A DNA stretch of 64,000 nt from Clostridioides difficile ATCC 9689 = DSM 1296 (GTDB lineage Bacteria > Bacillota > Clostridia > Peptostreptococcales > Peptostreptococcaceae), in assembly GCF_001077535.1 (NCBI RefSeq), contig NZ_CP011968.1, positions 62,001 through 126,000 on the forward strand. The letters are read 5' to 3'. A program made the position numbers and the translations under genes. The notes beneath the pieces are model-generated. The model was not told the DNA's origin, did not search any database, and was given only the letters and a program-made list of their open reading frames with translations. Shown one piece after another: positions 7,063 to 16,309 of the stretch (positions are counted from its first letter, which is position 1; each line of letters opens with the position of its first letter).

Positions 7063-10011
7063 ATGAGGCAAAGAATAAAAAACTTAATTGAAAATGAAGA
7101 TAAGAAAAATCCTTTAACAGATGAAGCGATTTCAAGTAGGTTAAATATTCGAAGAGAAGATGTTACCTTTTTGAGAAATGAGTTAAAAATAGAAGATTCA
7201 AGACAAAGAAGAAAAGTTGTTTTAATTAAAGCTATAAAAGATATTTTAAAAGAAGAAAAAACTATAAATAAAAATGATATAACAAGAAGATTAAACAGCA
7301 TTGGGTTTACAGTATCAAGATTTACAGTCATACAATACTTAAAAGAGATTCAAGATTCTGGTGACCTAAAACTTGATAAAGAGAGTGATGATAAAAAAGA
7401 AGAAATAATCAATAATAGAGAAAATAAAGATATAGCATTTGATAAACTCATAGGTAGTAGTGGTAGCTTAAGTACAATTATAAAACTAGCCAAAGCAGCA
7501 ATTCTTTATCCACCTCATGGTCTTCATACTATTATTATGGGGCCAACTGGTGTTGGAAAGAGTGAGTTAGCAGAGTGTATGTATAAATTTGCAGTAGAAT
7601 CATCCAGATTCCCTAAGAATGCACCATTTATAGTTTTTAATGCAGCAGATTATTCAGAGAATCCACAGCTTTTGCTATCACAGTTATTTGGACACGTTAA
7701 AGGTGCTTTTACAGGAGCTGATGAGAACAAAGAAGGATTAGTATCAAAGGCAGATGGAGGAATATTGTTTATAGATGAAATACATAGATTACCTCATGAA
7801 GGTCAAGAAATACTATTTCAACTGATTGATAAAGGTATGGTCAGAAAGTTAGGAGAAACAAGACTAACACATAAAATAGATGTAATGATTATTTCAGCAA
7901 CTTCTGAGCCAATAGATTCTCATTTACTTAATACATTTAAAAGACGTATACCTGTAACAATTGAAATACCAGAATTAGTTGCAAGACCATTAAATGAGAG
8001 GTTTGACATTATAAATAATTTCTTCTTAATAGAAGCTCAAAGAATGGGAGCAAACATACATATAAAGTCAGATGTATTAAAAGCTCTTATGCTTTACGAT
8101 TGTATAGGTAATGTAGGTCAACTTAGAAGTGATATTCAAGTAGCTTGTGCTAGGGGACTATTAAACCAACTTACAAACAAACTAAAAGAAGTAAATATAA
8201 GCATATCAGATGTACCTGGATATGTAAAACAAGGTCTTATAAAAATCAGAAATTGTAGAGGAAAAATAGAAAATTATGTAGATGGGGATTTAATTATAGA
8301 CTCAAATCTTCAAGGTGAGATAGAAAAGAAAAATGAAGATATATATACTTTTCCAGATGAAATATACAAACTTACTGAAAGAAGACATATTGATTTATTG
8401 GAACAAGGTTTAGATTTTGATGTTATAAATAGAATCATTGGAGGAGAATTAGAAAGTTGCATTCAAAAATACATAAAACAAGTTAAAAAAGTTTCTATTA
8501 GTAACAATCTTCCAGATATAAGTCCAATTGTTGGAAAATATATCGTAGAGCTAACTTATGAAGTAATCAAAATAGCATCACAATACCTAAGTTCACTAGA
8601 ACCGAATCTACATTTATGTTTAGCAGTTCACCTAAAAGCAGCTTTTGAGAGATTAAAAGAAGGAAAAGTAATATCAAATGCTCATTTGAAAGAAATAATA
8701 GGAAATTATCCACTAGAATATTCTGTAGCAGAAAAGGTAGCTCAATATTTAAAGGAAAGATATAACATAAACTTACCAAAAGAAGAAATAGGTATAATAG
8801 CAATATATTTTAAAATGAGTAGTAGAAGAGATATGTCTGAACAAAAAAAGATAGGTGTACTTCTTATGGCTCACGGAAGAGTAGCATCTTCTGTATGTGA
8901 GGTTACAAATAAACTATTAGGAATTAATCACGCAAGGTATTTAGATATGCCATTTGAGAAGAAACCGGAAGAAATGATTGAAGAAGCTACTACAATAATA
9001 AAAGATATTGATGAAGGTAGAGGTGTGATTATATTAGTAGATATGGGTTCACTTTCATATTTTGGAGATATTATTTCTGGAAAGACTGGAATTAATATAA
9101 GGACAATATCTAGATTTGATACATTGCTTTCTATAGAGGTTATACGAAGAGCAGTTTTACCAGATTTAACAATAGACGAGATAGTTGATGAAGTTAAAGG
9201 TATAGAGCCACAAGTAAAAGAAAAGGTTAGTAAATGTAATAATACAAAAGTAGATTTTAGAAAACCTATAATTTTAACATTATGTATTACTGGATTAGGG
9301 GGAGCTTGTAAGATAAAAAAAATCCTAGAGGAAAATATTAAAAGTATAACTGAAAAGGTTGATATAGAACCTATAGGTATGATTGAATATCCAAGTCTTG
9401 ATTTAGAGATAAAACAAATAAGCAATGATAAAAATGTAATCGCCATAGTTGGAACAATTGACCCTCAGATAGCAAATATCCCTTTTTTTAGTCTAGTAGA
9501 CATAAATGATAAAGCAAAGTTAAATCAAATAAATAACCTAATTGATACAAATCAAATTGGTGAAACAAATAAAAAATATGAATTATCAGATTTAATACAT
9601 AAAGAAGATATATTTGTGGATTTACAGGTTAAATCAAAAGAAGAAGTTCTAAAATATATGAGTAAAAAACTTAGAGAGAAAGGTTATGTGACAAAAAATT
9701 TCTATAAAAAAGTAGTGGAAAGAGATAACTTATTTCCAACTGAATTATCAGATGAAATAGCAATACCTCACACAGATGGAATAGATGTAATTAGGCCAGC
9801 TATAAGTATAGCCATCTTAAAGAAGCCTATTGTGTGGAGTAAAAGTAAAGTAAAAATAATACTTTTATTAGCTGTAGACCAAAAGTGTTTTAATCCATTA
9901 AGCACTCTACTCTCATTTATAGAAACAGATGAATTTAAGAAGATAAAAAACATTAAAGATAGAGATTTTATTAGGGAGATGATATTAGATGGAGTCAATG
10001 AAAATAATTAG
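7063..10011 (+). CDS. LevR-type sigma-54-dependent PTS regulator
   Basis: This 982-residue activator is built from an N-terminal winged-helix region (about 1-110), a sigma-54 AAA+ domain with Walker A G-P-T-G-V-G-K-S at 160-167, GAFTGA at 214-219 and Walker B L-F-I-D-E, then a PTS regulation domain (about 440-590). After these come an EIIA-Man-like domain with His604 in M-A-H-G-R, an EIIB-Gat-like region around 735-790, and a C-terminal fructose/galactitol-type IIA domain with His903 in I-P-H-T-D. In the LevR family, phosphorylation of these domains by HPr and PTS proteins sets activity. The gene lies just downstream of a -24/-12 promoter, so it probably activates its own operon. It overlaps the following IIA gene by 23 bases. 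Confidence 0.92.
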   Translation: MRQRIKNLIENEDKKNPLTDEAISSRLNIRREDVTFLRNELKIEDSRQRRKVVLIKAIKDILKEEKTINKNDITRRLNSIGFTVSRFTVIQYLKEIQDSGDLKLDKESDDKKEEIINNRENKDIAFDKLIGSSGSLSTIIKLAKAAILYPPHGLHTIIMGPTGVGKSELAECMYKFAVESSRFPKNAPFIVFNAADYSENPQLLLSQLFGHVKGAFTGADENKEGLVSKADGGILFIDEIHRLPHEGQEILFQLIDKGMVRKLGETRLTHKIDVMIISATSEPIDSHLLNTFKRRIPVTIEIPELVARPLNERFDIINNFFLIEAQRMGANIHIKSDVLKALMLYDCIGNVGQLRSDIQVACARGLLNQLTNKLKEVNISISDVPGYVKQGLIKIRNCRGKIENYVDGDLIIDSNLQGEIEKKNEDIYTFPDEIYKLTERRHIDLLEQGLDFDVINRIIGGELESCIQKYIKQVKKVSISNNLPDISPIVGKYIVELTYEVIKIASQYLSSLEPNLHLCLAVHLKAAFERLKEGKVISNAHLKEIIGNYPLEYSVAEKVAQYLKERYNINLPKEEIGIIAIYFKMSSRRDMSEQKKIGVLLMAHGRVASSVCEVTNKLLGINHARYLDMPFEKKPEEMIEEATTIIKDIDEGRGVIILVDMGSLSYFGDIISGKTGINIRTISRFDTLLSIEVIRRAVLPDLTIDEIVDEVKGIEPQVKEKVSKCNNTKVDFRKPIILTLCITGLGGACKIKKILEENIKSITEKVDIEPIGMIEYPSLDLEIKQISNDKNVIAIVGTIDPQIANIPFFSLVDINDKAKLNQINNLIDTNQIGETNKKYELSDLIHKEDIFVDLQVKSKEEVLKYMSKKLREKGYVTKNFYKKVVERDNLFPTELSDEIAIPHTDGIDVIRPAISIAILKKPIVWSKSKVKIILLLAVDQKCFNPLSTLLSFIETDEFKKIKNIKDRDFIREMILDGVNENN

Positions 10012-10453
10012 TAGCAATTTAATTTTTAAAAATATTGAAGTGTCTAACAATGAAGATGCATTAAAGTTTTTGGGACAACGTTTGTTTGACGAACAGTATG
10101 TAAAAGAAAGCTACATACAAGCTGTTGTAGCAAGAGAAAAAAAGTATGCTACAGGGTTACCAACAGAAATATACGGAGTGGCAATACCACATACAGATAT
10201 AGTACATGTAAATGAGCCAGGAATAGCAATTGGAATACTGAATAAACCTGTAAAATTTATAATGATGGGTACAGACGATACTGAAATTGATGTAAAAGTT
10301 GTATTTATGTTAGCAGTGAAAGAGCCACAAGAACAATTGCAACTATTAGAAAAACTTATGACTATATTTCAAGATAAGAATATACTAAATAATATTGTTG
10401 ACTTAAGTGAAGAAAGTGTGAGTGATTTATTAAACTCTAAATTGAAAAATTAA
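9989..10453 (+). CDS. PTS IIA component, galactitol/fructose type
   Basis: Cytoplasmic phosphocarrier of 154 residues that receives phosphate from HPr and passes it to IIB. The active histidine is His68 in A-I-P-H-T-D. The fold matches the IIA-Fru/NTR/Gat class along its whole length. The start overlaps the end of the regulator by 23 bases, indicating translational coupling; AGGGA lies about 10 bases before the ATG. It is clearly related to the C-terminal domain of that regulator, with similar spacing around the histidine. Sugar specificity rests on IIC. Confidence 0.88.
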   Translation: MESMKIISSNLIFKNIEVSNNEDALKFLGQRLFDEQYVKESYIQAVVAREKKYATGLPTEIYGVAIPHTDIVHVNEPGIAIGILNKPVKFIMMGTDDTEIDVKVVFMLAVKEPQEQLQLLEKLMTIFQDKNILNNIVDLSEESVSDLLNSKLKN

Positions 10454-10514
10454 ACATGTAAAGTATATTAAAAATGTAAAATTAAACATGCAAAGTATGT
10501 TAAAAAATATAAAA
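10450..10514 (+). repeat. Two-copy imperfect direct repeat
   Basis: About 32 bases at 10450-10481 recur with a few changes at 10482-10514, both starting TTAAACATG. It lies in the gap between the IIA and IIB genes. No function is evident; it may be slippage-derived spacer. Confidence 0.6.
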
Positions 10515-10580
10515 AGATTATTAAAGATTTCTAACTATAGATATCTTTAAAATAAAATAATTTCAATGGGGGTGACTAAT

Positions 10581-10868
10581 GTGGCTAAAAAGATATTAGT
10601 TGCATGTGGAACAGGAGTATGTACTTCAACAATTGCTATAAACAAATTAAAGAAAGCACTTCAAGACATTGGTAAATTGGATATGGTTAATATTACACAA
10701 TGTAAAGTAGTAGAAGTTGCATCAAAAGCACCTGATTATGATTTAATAATTTGTACTACACAAGTATCTAGTAGTATAAAAACACCAGTGATAAATGGAT
10801 TACCTTTTTTAACTGGTGTCGGAATGGATAAATTAATCAATGATGTATTAGAAGAGTTAGAATTATAA
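10581..10868 (+). CDS. PTS IIB component, galactitol type
   Basis: A 95-residue IIB protein whose phosphocysteine is Cys9 in V-A-C-G-T-G, the P-loop-like motif of Gat/lactose-type IIB domains. I chose the GTG at 10581: the GGGGGTGA at 10567-10574 lies just upstream, while an ATG at 10566 would run into that ribosome-binding site and add five unconserved residues. IIB takes phosphate from the neighbouring IIA and delivers it to sugar held by IIC. Confidence 0.87.
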   Translation: MAKKILVACGTGVCTSTIAINKLKKALQDIGKLDMVNITQCKVVEVASKAPDYDLIICTTQVSSSIKTPVINGLPFLTGVGMDKLINDVLEELEL

Positions 10869-10889
10869 TTAAAAAAATTAAGGAACATG

Positions 10890-10916
10890 GTCTCTAAAAT
10901 CATAAGTTTTAGAGAC
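10890..10916 (+). other. Intercistronic stem-loop between IIB and IIC
   Basis: A perfect 10-bp stem (10890-10899 with 10907-10916) with a 7-base loop is not followed by T residues, so it is not a standard terminator. It lies 15 bases before the IIC ribosome-binding site. It could mark mRNA processing or stabilization, or modulate IIC translation. Confidence 0.55.
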
Positions 10917-10944
10917 TTAAAATTAAATAATGGAGGGTCTTTAT

Positions 10945-12294
10945 ATGGAGATATTAAATTTCATTGTTGGTCTAGGTGCACAAGTAATGATGCCAATAAT
11001 AATATGTATTTTTGGTTTGATATTAGGTACAAAACTAGGAAAATCTTTAAGAGCTGGTTTAACTGTGGGAGTTGGGTTTATAGGTCTTAACACTATTATA
11101 GCTTTGCTAACAGATAATTTAGGTCCAGCTACACAACAAATGGTTAAGAATTTAGGGCTAAGTTTATCAATAATAGATGTAGGATGGCCAGCAGCATCAG
11201 CTATAGCTTTTGCATCAACAGTAGGGGCTTTAATTATTCCAATAGGTCTTGTGGTAAATATAGTTATGCTAATTACCAATACTACTCAAACTGTTGATGT
11301 AGACATATGGGATTACTGGCATTTTGCTTTTACAGGAGCTTTAGTGGCAGGGGCTACTCAAAGTGTAATGTGGGGAGTATTTGCAGCAGTAGCAAATATG
11401 GTAATTGTATTGGTAATGGCAGATTTAACTGCTCCAGGTATAGAGGAATATTTAGGTATGCCAGGTATATCTCTTCCTCATGGATTTACACAGGCATTTG
11501 TTCCAATTGCTATAGTAGTAAATAAATTATTAGACTTAATACCAGGCATAAATAAGATTGAGATAAATGCTGATACATTGCAGAAAAAATTTGGATTATT
11601 TGGAGAACCTTTAATAATGGGGTCTGTAATAGGTGTAATAATTGGTATTGCTGCGAAATATGATATAAAAGGAATATTACAATTAGGTGTAACTATGGGA
11701 GCTGTATTAATATTAATTCCAAAGATGGCAGCATTATTAATGGAAGGATTATTACCAGTATCAGAAGCTGCACAGGAATTTATTGAGAAGAGATTTAAAA
11801 ACAGAGGCAAGATTTATATAGGCTTAGATTCAGCAGTAGGAATAGGTCATCCTGTTACATTATCAGTTGCACTAGTGTTGGTTCCTTTGACTATACTTAT
11901 AGCAGCTATATTGCCAGGAAATAAAGTTTTACCATTTGCAGATTTAGCAGTAATTCCATTTGCACTTGTATTAATCGTACCAATTACAAAGGGAAATGTG
12001 TTTAGAACATTAATAATAGGAATAATTATAATTACTTCTGGATTATTAATCGCAACTAACTTAGCTCCATTATTTACCCAAATGGCTTTAAATGCTAGTT
12101 TTAAAATGCCTGAAGGAGCAACTATGATTTCAAGTATTTGTGATGGTGCGAATCCATTAAGTTGGGTATTTGTAAAAGTTATGAACTATAAAGTTATTGG
12201 AGGAGTAGTTTTTGGAGTTATAGCTTTAGGAATGGCTATTTACAATAGGAATAGAATAATAAATGAAAATAAAAAGCTATCTATAGAAGAATAA
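10945..12294 (+). CDS. PTS IIC component (galactitol-family permease)
   Basis: The 449-residue membrane permease has about ten hydrophobic segments and belongs to the GatC-like IIC family, with an opening G-L-G-A-Q-V-M-M-P-I and a later G-L-D-S-A-V-G-I-G-H-P-V stretch. It would move a polyol or sugar across the membrane while IIB phosphorylates it. I chose the ATG at 10945: the GGAGGG at 10931-10936 is about 8 bases upstream, and the ATG at 10930 overlaps that site. The galactitol assignment is by family resemblance; the true substrate could be another polyol or sugar. Confidence 0.87.
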   Translation: MEILNFIVGLGAQVMMPIIICIFGLILGTKLGKSLRAGLTVGVGFIGLNTIIALLTDNLGPATQQMVKNLGLSLSIIDVGWPAASAIAFASTVGALIIPIGLVVNIVMLITNTTQTVDVDIWDYWHFAFTGALVAGATQSVMWGVFAAVANMVIVLVMADLTAPGIEEYLGMPGISLPHGFTQAFVPIAIVVNKLLDLIPGINKIEINADTLQKKFGLFGEPLIMGSVIGVIIGIAAKYDIKGILQLGVTMGAVLILIPKMAALLMEGLLPVSEAAQEFIEKRFKNRGKIYIGLDSAVGIGHPVTLSVALVLVPLTILIAAILPGNKVLPFADLAVIPFALVLIVPITKGNVFRTLIIGIIIITSGLLIATNLAPLFTQMALNASFKMPEGATMISSICDGANPLSWVFVKVMNYKVIGGVVFGVIALGMAIYNRNRIINENKKLSIEE

Positions 12295-12328
12295 GGTTAA
12301 AACAATTTTATTAAGGAGTGTATAGGTT

Positions 12329-12802
12329 ATGAAAAAATATAAATATGATTCTAAAAGATACTTACTCAGTGTTACAATACCAGGATTTTTTATGATTTTA
12401 ATATTGATTTATGCACTGTTTAATAACTATACAAATTTTAATTTGAATATATATAGTTTGTTAATAATTGTCTGTACTTATGGTATATTCAATACTTTTA
12501 TATCATCAAGTAATCCTAAAAAAATTATTATTGATAGCAAATGTATACATTTTACCTCATTTATGACTACACATAAGTATGAAATTAAAGATATAGAAAA
12601 GATAAGAATAAGAGAATTTTATAATAAAAAAATTTATCTAAAAATTAATGATGGAAAACTTTTCAAAGGTAGGTATTGGATAAGAACAAATATGTTTAAT
12701 AATAGTATAGCATTATATAGCTATTTCATTGAGTTGGAAGAGTGCTTATATCCAGATTCACTAAAATTTAGAAATAAAAAATTTGAGAATAAGAACATAT
12801 AA
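12329..12802 (+). CDS. Small two-helix membrane protein of unknown function
   Basis: The protein has 157 residues. Two adjacent hydrophobic helices (about 12-33 and 40-58) are followed by a soluble region rich in beta-type residues and charged positions (S-S-N-P-K-K-I-I-I-D-S-K, then K-Y-E-I-K-D-I-E-K-I). That layout resembles bacterial PH-like membrane proteins, though I do not recognise a family. AAGGAGTG precedes the ATG. It sits between the permease and the aldolase, so it probably travels with the PTS operon; any transport role is a guess. Confidence 0.65.
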   Translation: MKKYKYDSKRYLLSVTIPGFFMILILIYALFNNYTNFNLNIYSLLIIVCTYGIFNTFISSSNPKKIIIDSKCIHFTSFMTTHKYEIKDIEKIRIREFYNKKIYLKINDGKLFKGRYWIRTNMFNNSIALYSYFIELEECLYPDSLKFRNKKFENKNI

Positions 12803-12973
12803 AAATAAAAAATTGAATTGAAGCCTAGCTTAATCTTTTTTGATAAGATATAAGTTTGAACTTTATACTAAATTTTTAGAATTTTCAATCAAGATAATAA
12901 CATAATAGCTAAGCAATTAGAACACAACTAAGATGTATAAGGCATGTATATGATGAATGGGAGGATTTAATTA

Positions 12974-13624
12974 ATGTTATTAGAGAAATTAAGAAAAGAA
13001 GTATTACAAGCATCTTTAGACCTTTTAAACTATAATTTAGTGACATTAACAGGAGGAAATGTAAGTGGGAGAGATGAACAAACTGGCTATATAGCAATCA
13101 CCCCAAGTGGAATGGATTATAGAAATCTTACACCAAGTGATATTGTTATAGTAGATGTAGATGGAAATATTATAGATGGAAAATGGAAAGCATCAGTGGA
13201 TTTATCAGACCACTTGTATATATATAAGCATAGAGAAGACATAAATAGTATAATTCATACACATTCTACATACTCAAGTTGTTTTGCTATTTTAAATGAA
13301 CCTATAGAATGTGCAAGTACAACTCTTGCAAATGAAGTAGGGGGTTCAGTACCAGTTGCAAAATTTTCGCCACCAACATCTAAAAAGATGGGAAAATGTG
13401 TTATTGAAGCAATTGGTGACAAAAGAGCATGTCTTTTAGCAAATCATGGCGTAATTGCAGTTGGTCCATCTGTAGGACATGCTCTTACAGCCGCTGTAAT
13501 GTTAGAAGATTCAGCAAAAGTATATTACTTAGCAAAATCAATTGGCACACCAGTGCTACTGCCTGATGAAGAAATTCAAAGAGCGAGAGATGTATTTTTT
13601 AATGTCTATGGTCAGGATAAATAA
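12974..13624 (+). CDS. Class II aldolase, fuculose-phosphate aldolase-like
   Basis: A 216-residue zinc-dependent class II aldolase (AraD/FucA family) that would cleave a ketose-phosphate made downstream of the PTS. Zinc ligands are His95 and His97 in H-T-H-S and His158 in A-N-H-G-V. The phosphate-binding T-G-G-N-V-S-G-R lies near residues 26-33. Where FucA has its catalytic glutamate (S-x-E-x-x-x-H), this protein reads S-V-D-L-S-D-H, so Asp76 seems to replace it. That could mean altered activity or a shifted active site. GGGAGGA lies upstream. Position after a galactitol-type PTS suggests its substrate derives from the imported compound. Confidence 0.82.
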   Translation: MLLEKLRKEVLQASLDLLNYNLVTLTGGNVSGRDEQTGYIAITPSGMDYRNLTPSDIVIVDVDGNIIDGKWKASVDLSDHLYIYKHREDINSIIHTHSTYSSCFAILNEPIECASTTLANEVGGSVPVAKFSPPTSKKMGKCVIEAIGDKRACLLANHGVIAVGPSVGHALTAAVMLEDSAKVYYLAKSIGTPVLLPDEEIQRARDVFFNVYGQDK

Positions 13625-13797
13625 ATTAGATAAAATTTTAAAAGTAATATGAAAATATAGATATTCAATGATATTAAGGAGATTTATAATGATATAATAA
13701 GTTTAATAGTTAAGAAGTAAAATATGAAATGTAATAGTATATAAATTCATTTAAGACTAAAAAGAATAAGATAAAATAAAAAGGAGTCTGTATTTCT

Positions 13798-14730
13798 ATG
13801 TATTACTTATTAAACAAAAGCACAAATCCTTACTTTAATTTGGCATTAGAAGAATATCTATTTTTAAATGATAAATATAATGATGATATTATAATCATAT
13901 GGAGAAATGAAGAATCCATTTTTATAGGTAAAAATCAAAATCCATATCAGGAAGTATATCATGATGTTATTGAAAAGGGAGAAATTCCTATTTTAAGAAG
14001 AATATCTGGAGGAGGAACTGTTTATCATGACTTAGGTAATATCAATATGTCATTCATACAAAAAGATAGGCAACTTCATGAGATAGATTTTTTGGAGCAT
14101 ACTAAGTTTATGCAAAAGATGCTTTCAACCTTAGGACTAGATGTATCTATAACTGAAAGAAAAGATTTATTTTTAAATGGGAAAAAAATTTCAGGCTCTG
14201 CACAGTCTATAAAAAGAAAAAATTCTCTTTATCATGGAACTCTTCTTTACGATTCAGATTTAAATAAATTAACTAAATATTTAAATTCAAATAAAGCAAC
14301 TGAATCAAATGCAACTAAATCTGTTTCAAGTAAAGTTACAAATATTAAGTTTTTACTCGAAAAAGATATAAATTACTTTTTAGATTATTGTGTTGAATAT
14401 TTAAAATCTAATATAAAGAATATAAAAGAACTTGAATTGGATGAAGAAGATATTAAAAGTGTATACAATATAGGAGAAGATAAATATAAAAAGATAGAGT
14501 GGACATATGGTAAAACGCCGAAATTTCAAGTAGTGCTACCATTTAATAATGAAAGTAAAATAAATATACATGTTAACAGATGGAAAGTATCAAAATTTTT
14601 TATTTCTTATGATGATAATGTAATTAATATGGACAAGTTGTTAGATTTGAATTTCTTTAAAGAAGAAATAAAAGAGAGTATTTTAGAAAATTATCCACAT
14701 TACATAGATTTAATCAATTTAATATTTTAA
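13798..14730 (+). CDS. lplA: Lipoate-protein ligase A
   Basis: The 310-residue enzyme joins lipoate, via lipoyl-AMP, to lysines of lipoyl domains. Visible motifs are R-R-I-S-G-G-G-T-V-Y-H-D in the substrate pocket and G-K-K-I-S-G-S-A-Q with the binding lysine. A C-terminal accessory domain is present (residues about 240-310). AAAGGAG precedes the ATG. The only lipoyl domain seen in the window is that of AcoL, a plausible client. It may be read from the PTS operon or from an unrecognised promoter in the 173-base gap upstream; a terminator follows. Confidence 0.9.
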   Translation: MYYLLNKSTNPYFNLALEEYLFLNDKYNDDIIIIWRNEESIFIGKNQNPYQEVYHDVIEKGEIPILRRISGGGTVYHDLGNINMSFIQKDRQLHEIDFLEHTKFMQKMLSTLGLDVSITERKDLFLNGKKISGSAQSIKRKNSLYHGTLLYDSDLNKLTKYLNSNKATESNATKSVSSKVTNIKFLLEKDINYFLDYCVEYLKSNIKNIKELELDEEDIKSVYNIGEDKYKKIEWTYGKTPKFQVVLPFNNESKINIHVNRWKVSKFFISYDDNVINMDKLLDLNFFKEEIKESILENYPHYIDLINLIF

Positions 14731-14734
14731 TATA

Positions 14735-14781
14735 AAACCTCTAATTTGATAAAATTGTCTTATATCAAACTAGAGGTTTTT
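14735..14781 (+). terminator. Intrinsic terminator after lplA
   Basis: Arms 14735-14751 and 14763-14779 form a 17-position stem with one A-C mismatch and an 11-base loop, ending in five T residues. Confidence 0.8.
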
Positions 14782-15003
14782 AATATTCTTGCATATTAAC
14801 AACCATTACAAAATTGTAAAATTAAAAACAACACTATTGAAAAATCAATATATATTGTAATAAATATATGTGTTTTTCATTAGCAAATAGACATTAACTA
14901 TTTATACAACTGAAAATTTAATATATAATTAATCAGATGGTTAAAATAAAAATATTAAAAGTTTTAATAAATGATGGTTAAAAATAAAATACGAGGTGAT
15001 ACC

Positions 15004-15717
15004 ATGTATAGTGTTATAATTGTTGCAGCGGGAAGCGGAAGGAGAATGAACTTAGATATAAACAAACAGTTCATAAAATTAAGAGAAAAAGAAATTATTG
15101 CTCATACAATTCAAGTTTTTTATGAAAATATAAATATAGATGAAATAGTGGTATGTATAAAAAAAGAAGAAGAAGATTTTTTTAAAGAAAATATAATAAA
15201 TAAGTATAACTTTAAAAATATAAAAATAGCATATGGCGGAAAAGAAAGACAGGACTCAATATATAATGGTTTAAAAAAATTAGATAAAAATTGTGATATA
15301 GTACTTATCCATGATGGAGCAAGACCATTTGTCGACCATAGAATAATCAATGAATCTATAAAGGTAGCTAAAGAAAAAAAGGCTGTGGTTGTAGGTGTTC
15401 CAGTAAGTGATACTATAAAGATAGTGTCAGATGGAACAGTACAAGAAACTCCAGAAAGAAATTTGCTGTGGGCAGCACAAACCCCTCAAACCTTTGAATA
15501 TAATCTCATAATAGATGCTTATGAACAAGCATATAAGAACAATTATTATGGTACTGATGATTCAATGTTGGTAGAAAATATAGGTCAAAGTGTCACTATG
15601 GTAATGGGTTCTTATGAAAACATAAAAATAACTAGTCCAGAAGATTTAAATATAGCAGAACAAATATTAAATATGGAAAAAAGAGATGAAGTTAACAGTA
15701 GAAGGAGAATTATATGA
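15004..15717 (+). CDS. ispD: 2-C-methyl-D-erythritol 4-phosphate cytidylyltransferase
   Basis: Third enzyme of the MEP isoprenoid pathway, making CDP-methylerythritol from MEP and CTP. The CTP-binding A-A-G-S-G-R-R-M lies near the N-terminus, followed by the conserved G-V-P-V-S-D-T-I-K. The chosen ATG at 15004 follows CGAGGTGAT at the right distance and gives 237 residues; the ATG at 14971 would add a lysine/asparagine-rich leader not seen in the family. It overlaps ispF by 4 bases (ATGA), so the two are coupled. Confidence 0.93.
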   Translation: MYSVIIVAAGSGRRMNLDINKQFIKLREKEIIAHTIQVFYENINIDEIVVCIKKEEEDFFKENIINKYNFKNIKIAYGGKERQDSIYNGLKKLDKNCDIVLIHDGARPFVDHRIINESIKVAKEKKAVVVGVPVSDTIKIVSDGTVQETPERNLLWAAQTPQTFEYNLIIDAYEQAYKNNYYGTDDSMLVENIGQSVTMVMGSYENIKITSPEDLNIAEQILNMEKRDEVNSRRRII

Positions 15718-16199
15718 GAATAGGATTAGGATATGATGTACACAAATTAACAGAGGATAGAAAACTTATAATCGGTGGTGTAGAGATACCACACGATAAA
15801 GGTTTGTTGGGTCATTCTGATGCTGATGTATTGATACATGCAATAATGGATTCTATTTTAGGTGCTCTAGCATTAGGAGATATAGGGAAGCATTTCCCAG
15901 ATACAGATGAAGAATATAAGGGAGCAGATAGTATGAAATTATTAGAACATGTGTATAATCTAATAACAAGTAAAGGATATAAAATTGGTAATATAGACAG
16001 TACTATAATTGCTCAAAGCCCTAAGATGGCTCCATATATTGAGAGTATGAGAAGTAATATATCAAAAGTTTTAAACACAGACATTGATAATATAAACATA
16101 AAGGCAACAACAGAAGAAGGTCTTGGTTTTACAGGAGCAAAACAGGGAATAGCTTCACAAAGTATTTGTTTATTATTGTTGACAAGTCAGAATAATTAA
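15714..16199 (+). CDS. ispF: 2-C-methyl-D-erythritol 2,4-cyclodiphosphate synthase
   Basis: 161-residue trimeric zinc enzyme that cyclizes CDP-ME-2-phosphate in the MEP pathway. The metal-binding G-Y-D-V-H is at the N-terminus, and G-H-S-D-A-D-V-L-x-H-A-I and G-D-I-G-K-H-F-P-D follow. It starts inside the ispD stop region, with GAAGGAG upstream. IspD-IspF adjacency is common, and the next pathway gene, ispE, is not in the window. Confidence 0.94.
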   Translation: MRIGLGYDVHKLTEDRKLIIGGVEIPHDKGLLGHSDADVLIHAIMDSILGALALGDIGKHFPDTDEEYKGADSMKLLEHVYNLITSKGYKIGNIDSTIIAQSPKMAPYIESMRSNISKVLNTDIDNINIKATTEEGLGFTGAKQGIASQSICLLLLTSQNN

Positions 16200-16309
16200 T
16201 ATATTATTAGTAATAAGTTTAATGGATATCAAGTAATAGGCCTATATAGAATATCTATAATGTATGAATTTAAGTGAAATTAATATAAATATAAAATTAG
16301 CTATGATAA

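Noticed and set aside
10450-10514. Possible CRISPR-like repeat
   Set aside because: Only two adjacent imperfect copies with no spacer between them and no cas genes.
10887-11090. Plus-strand 67-codon frame overlapping the start of PTS IIC
   Set aside because: Out of frame with the clear IIC gene and rich in Trp/Ser from frame shift reading; begins in the hairpin.
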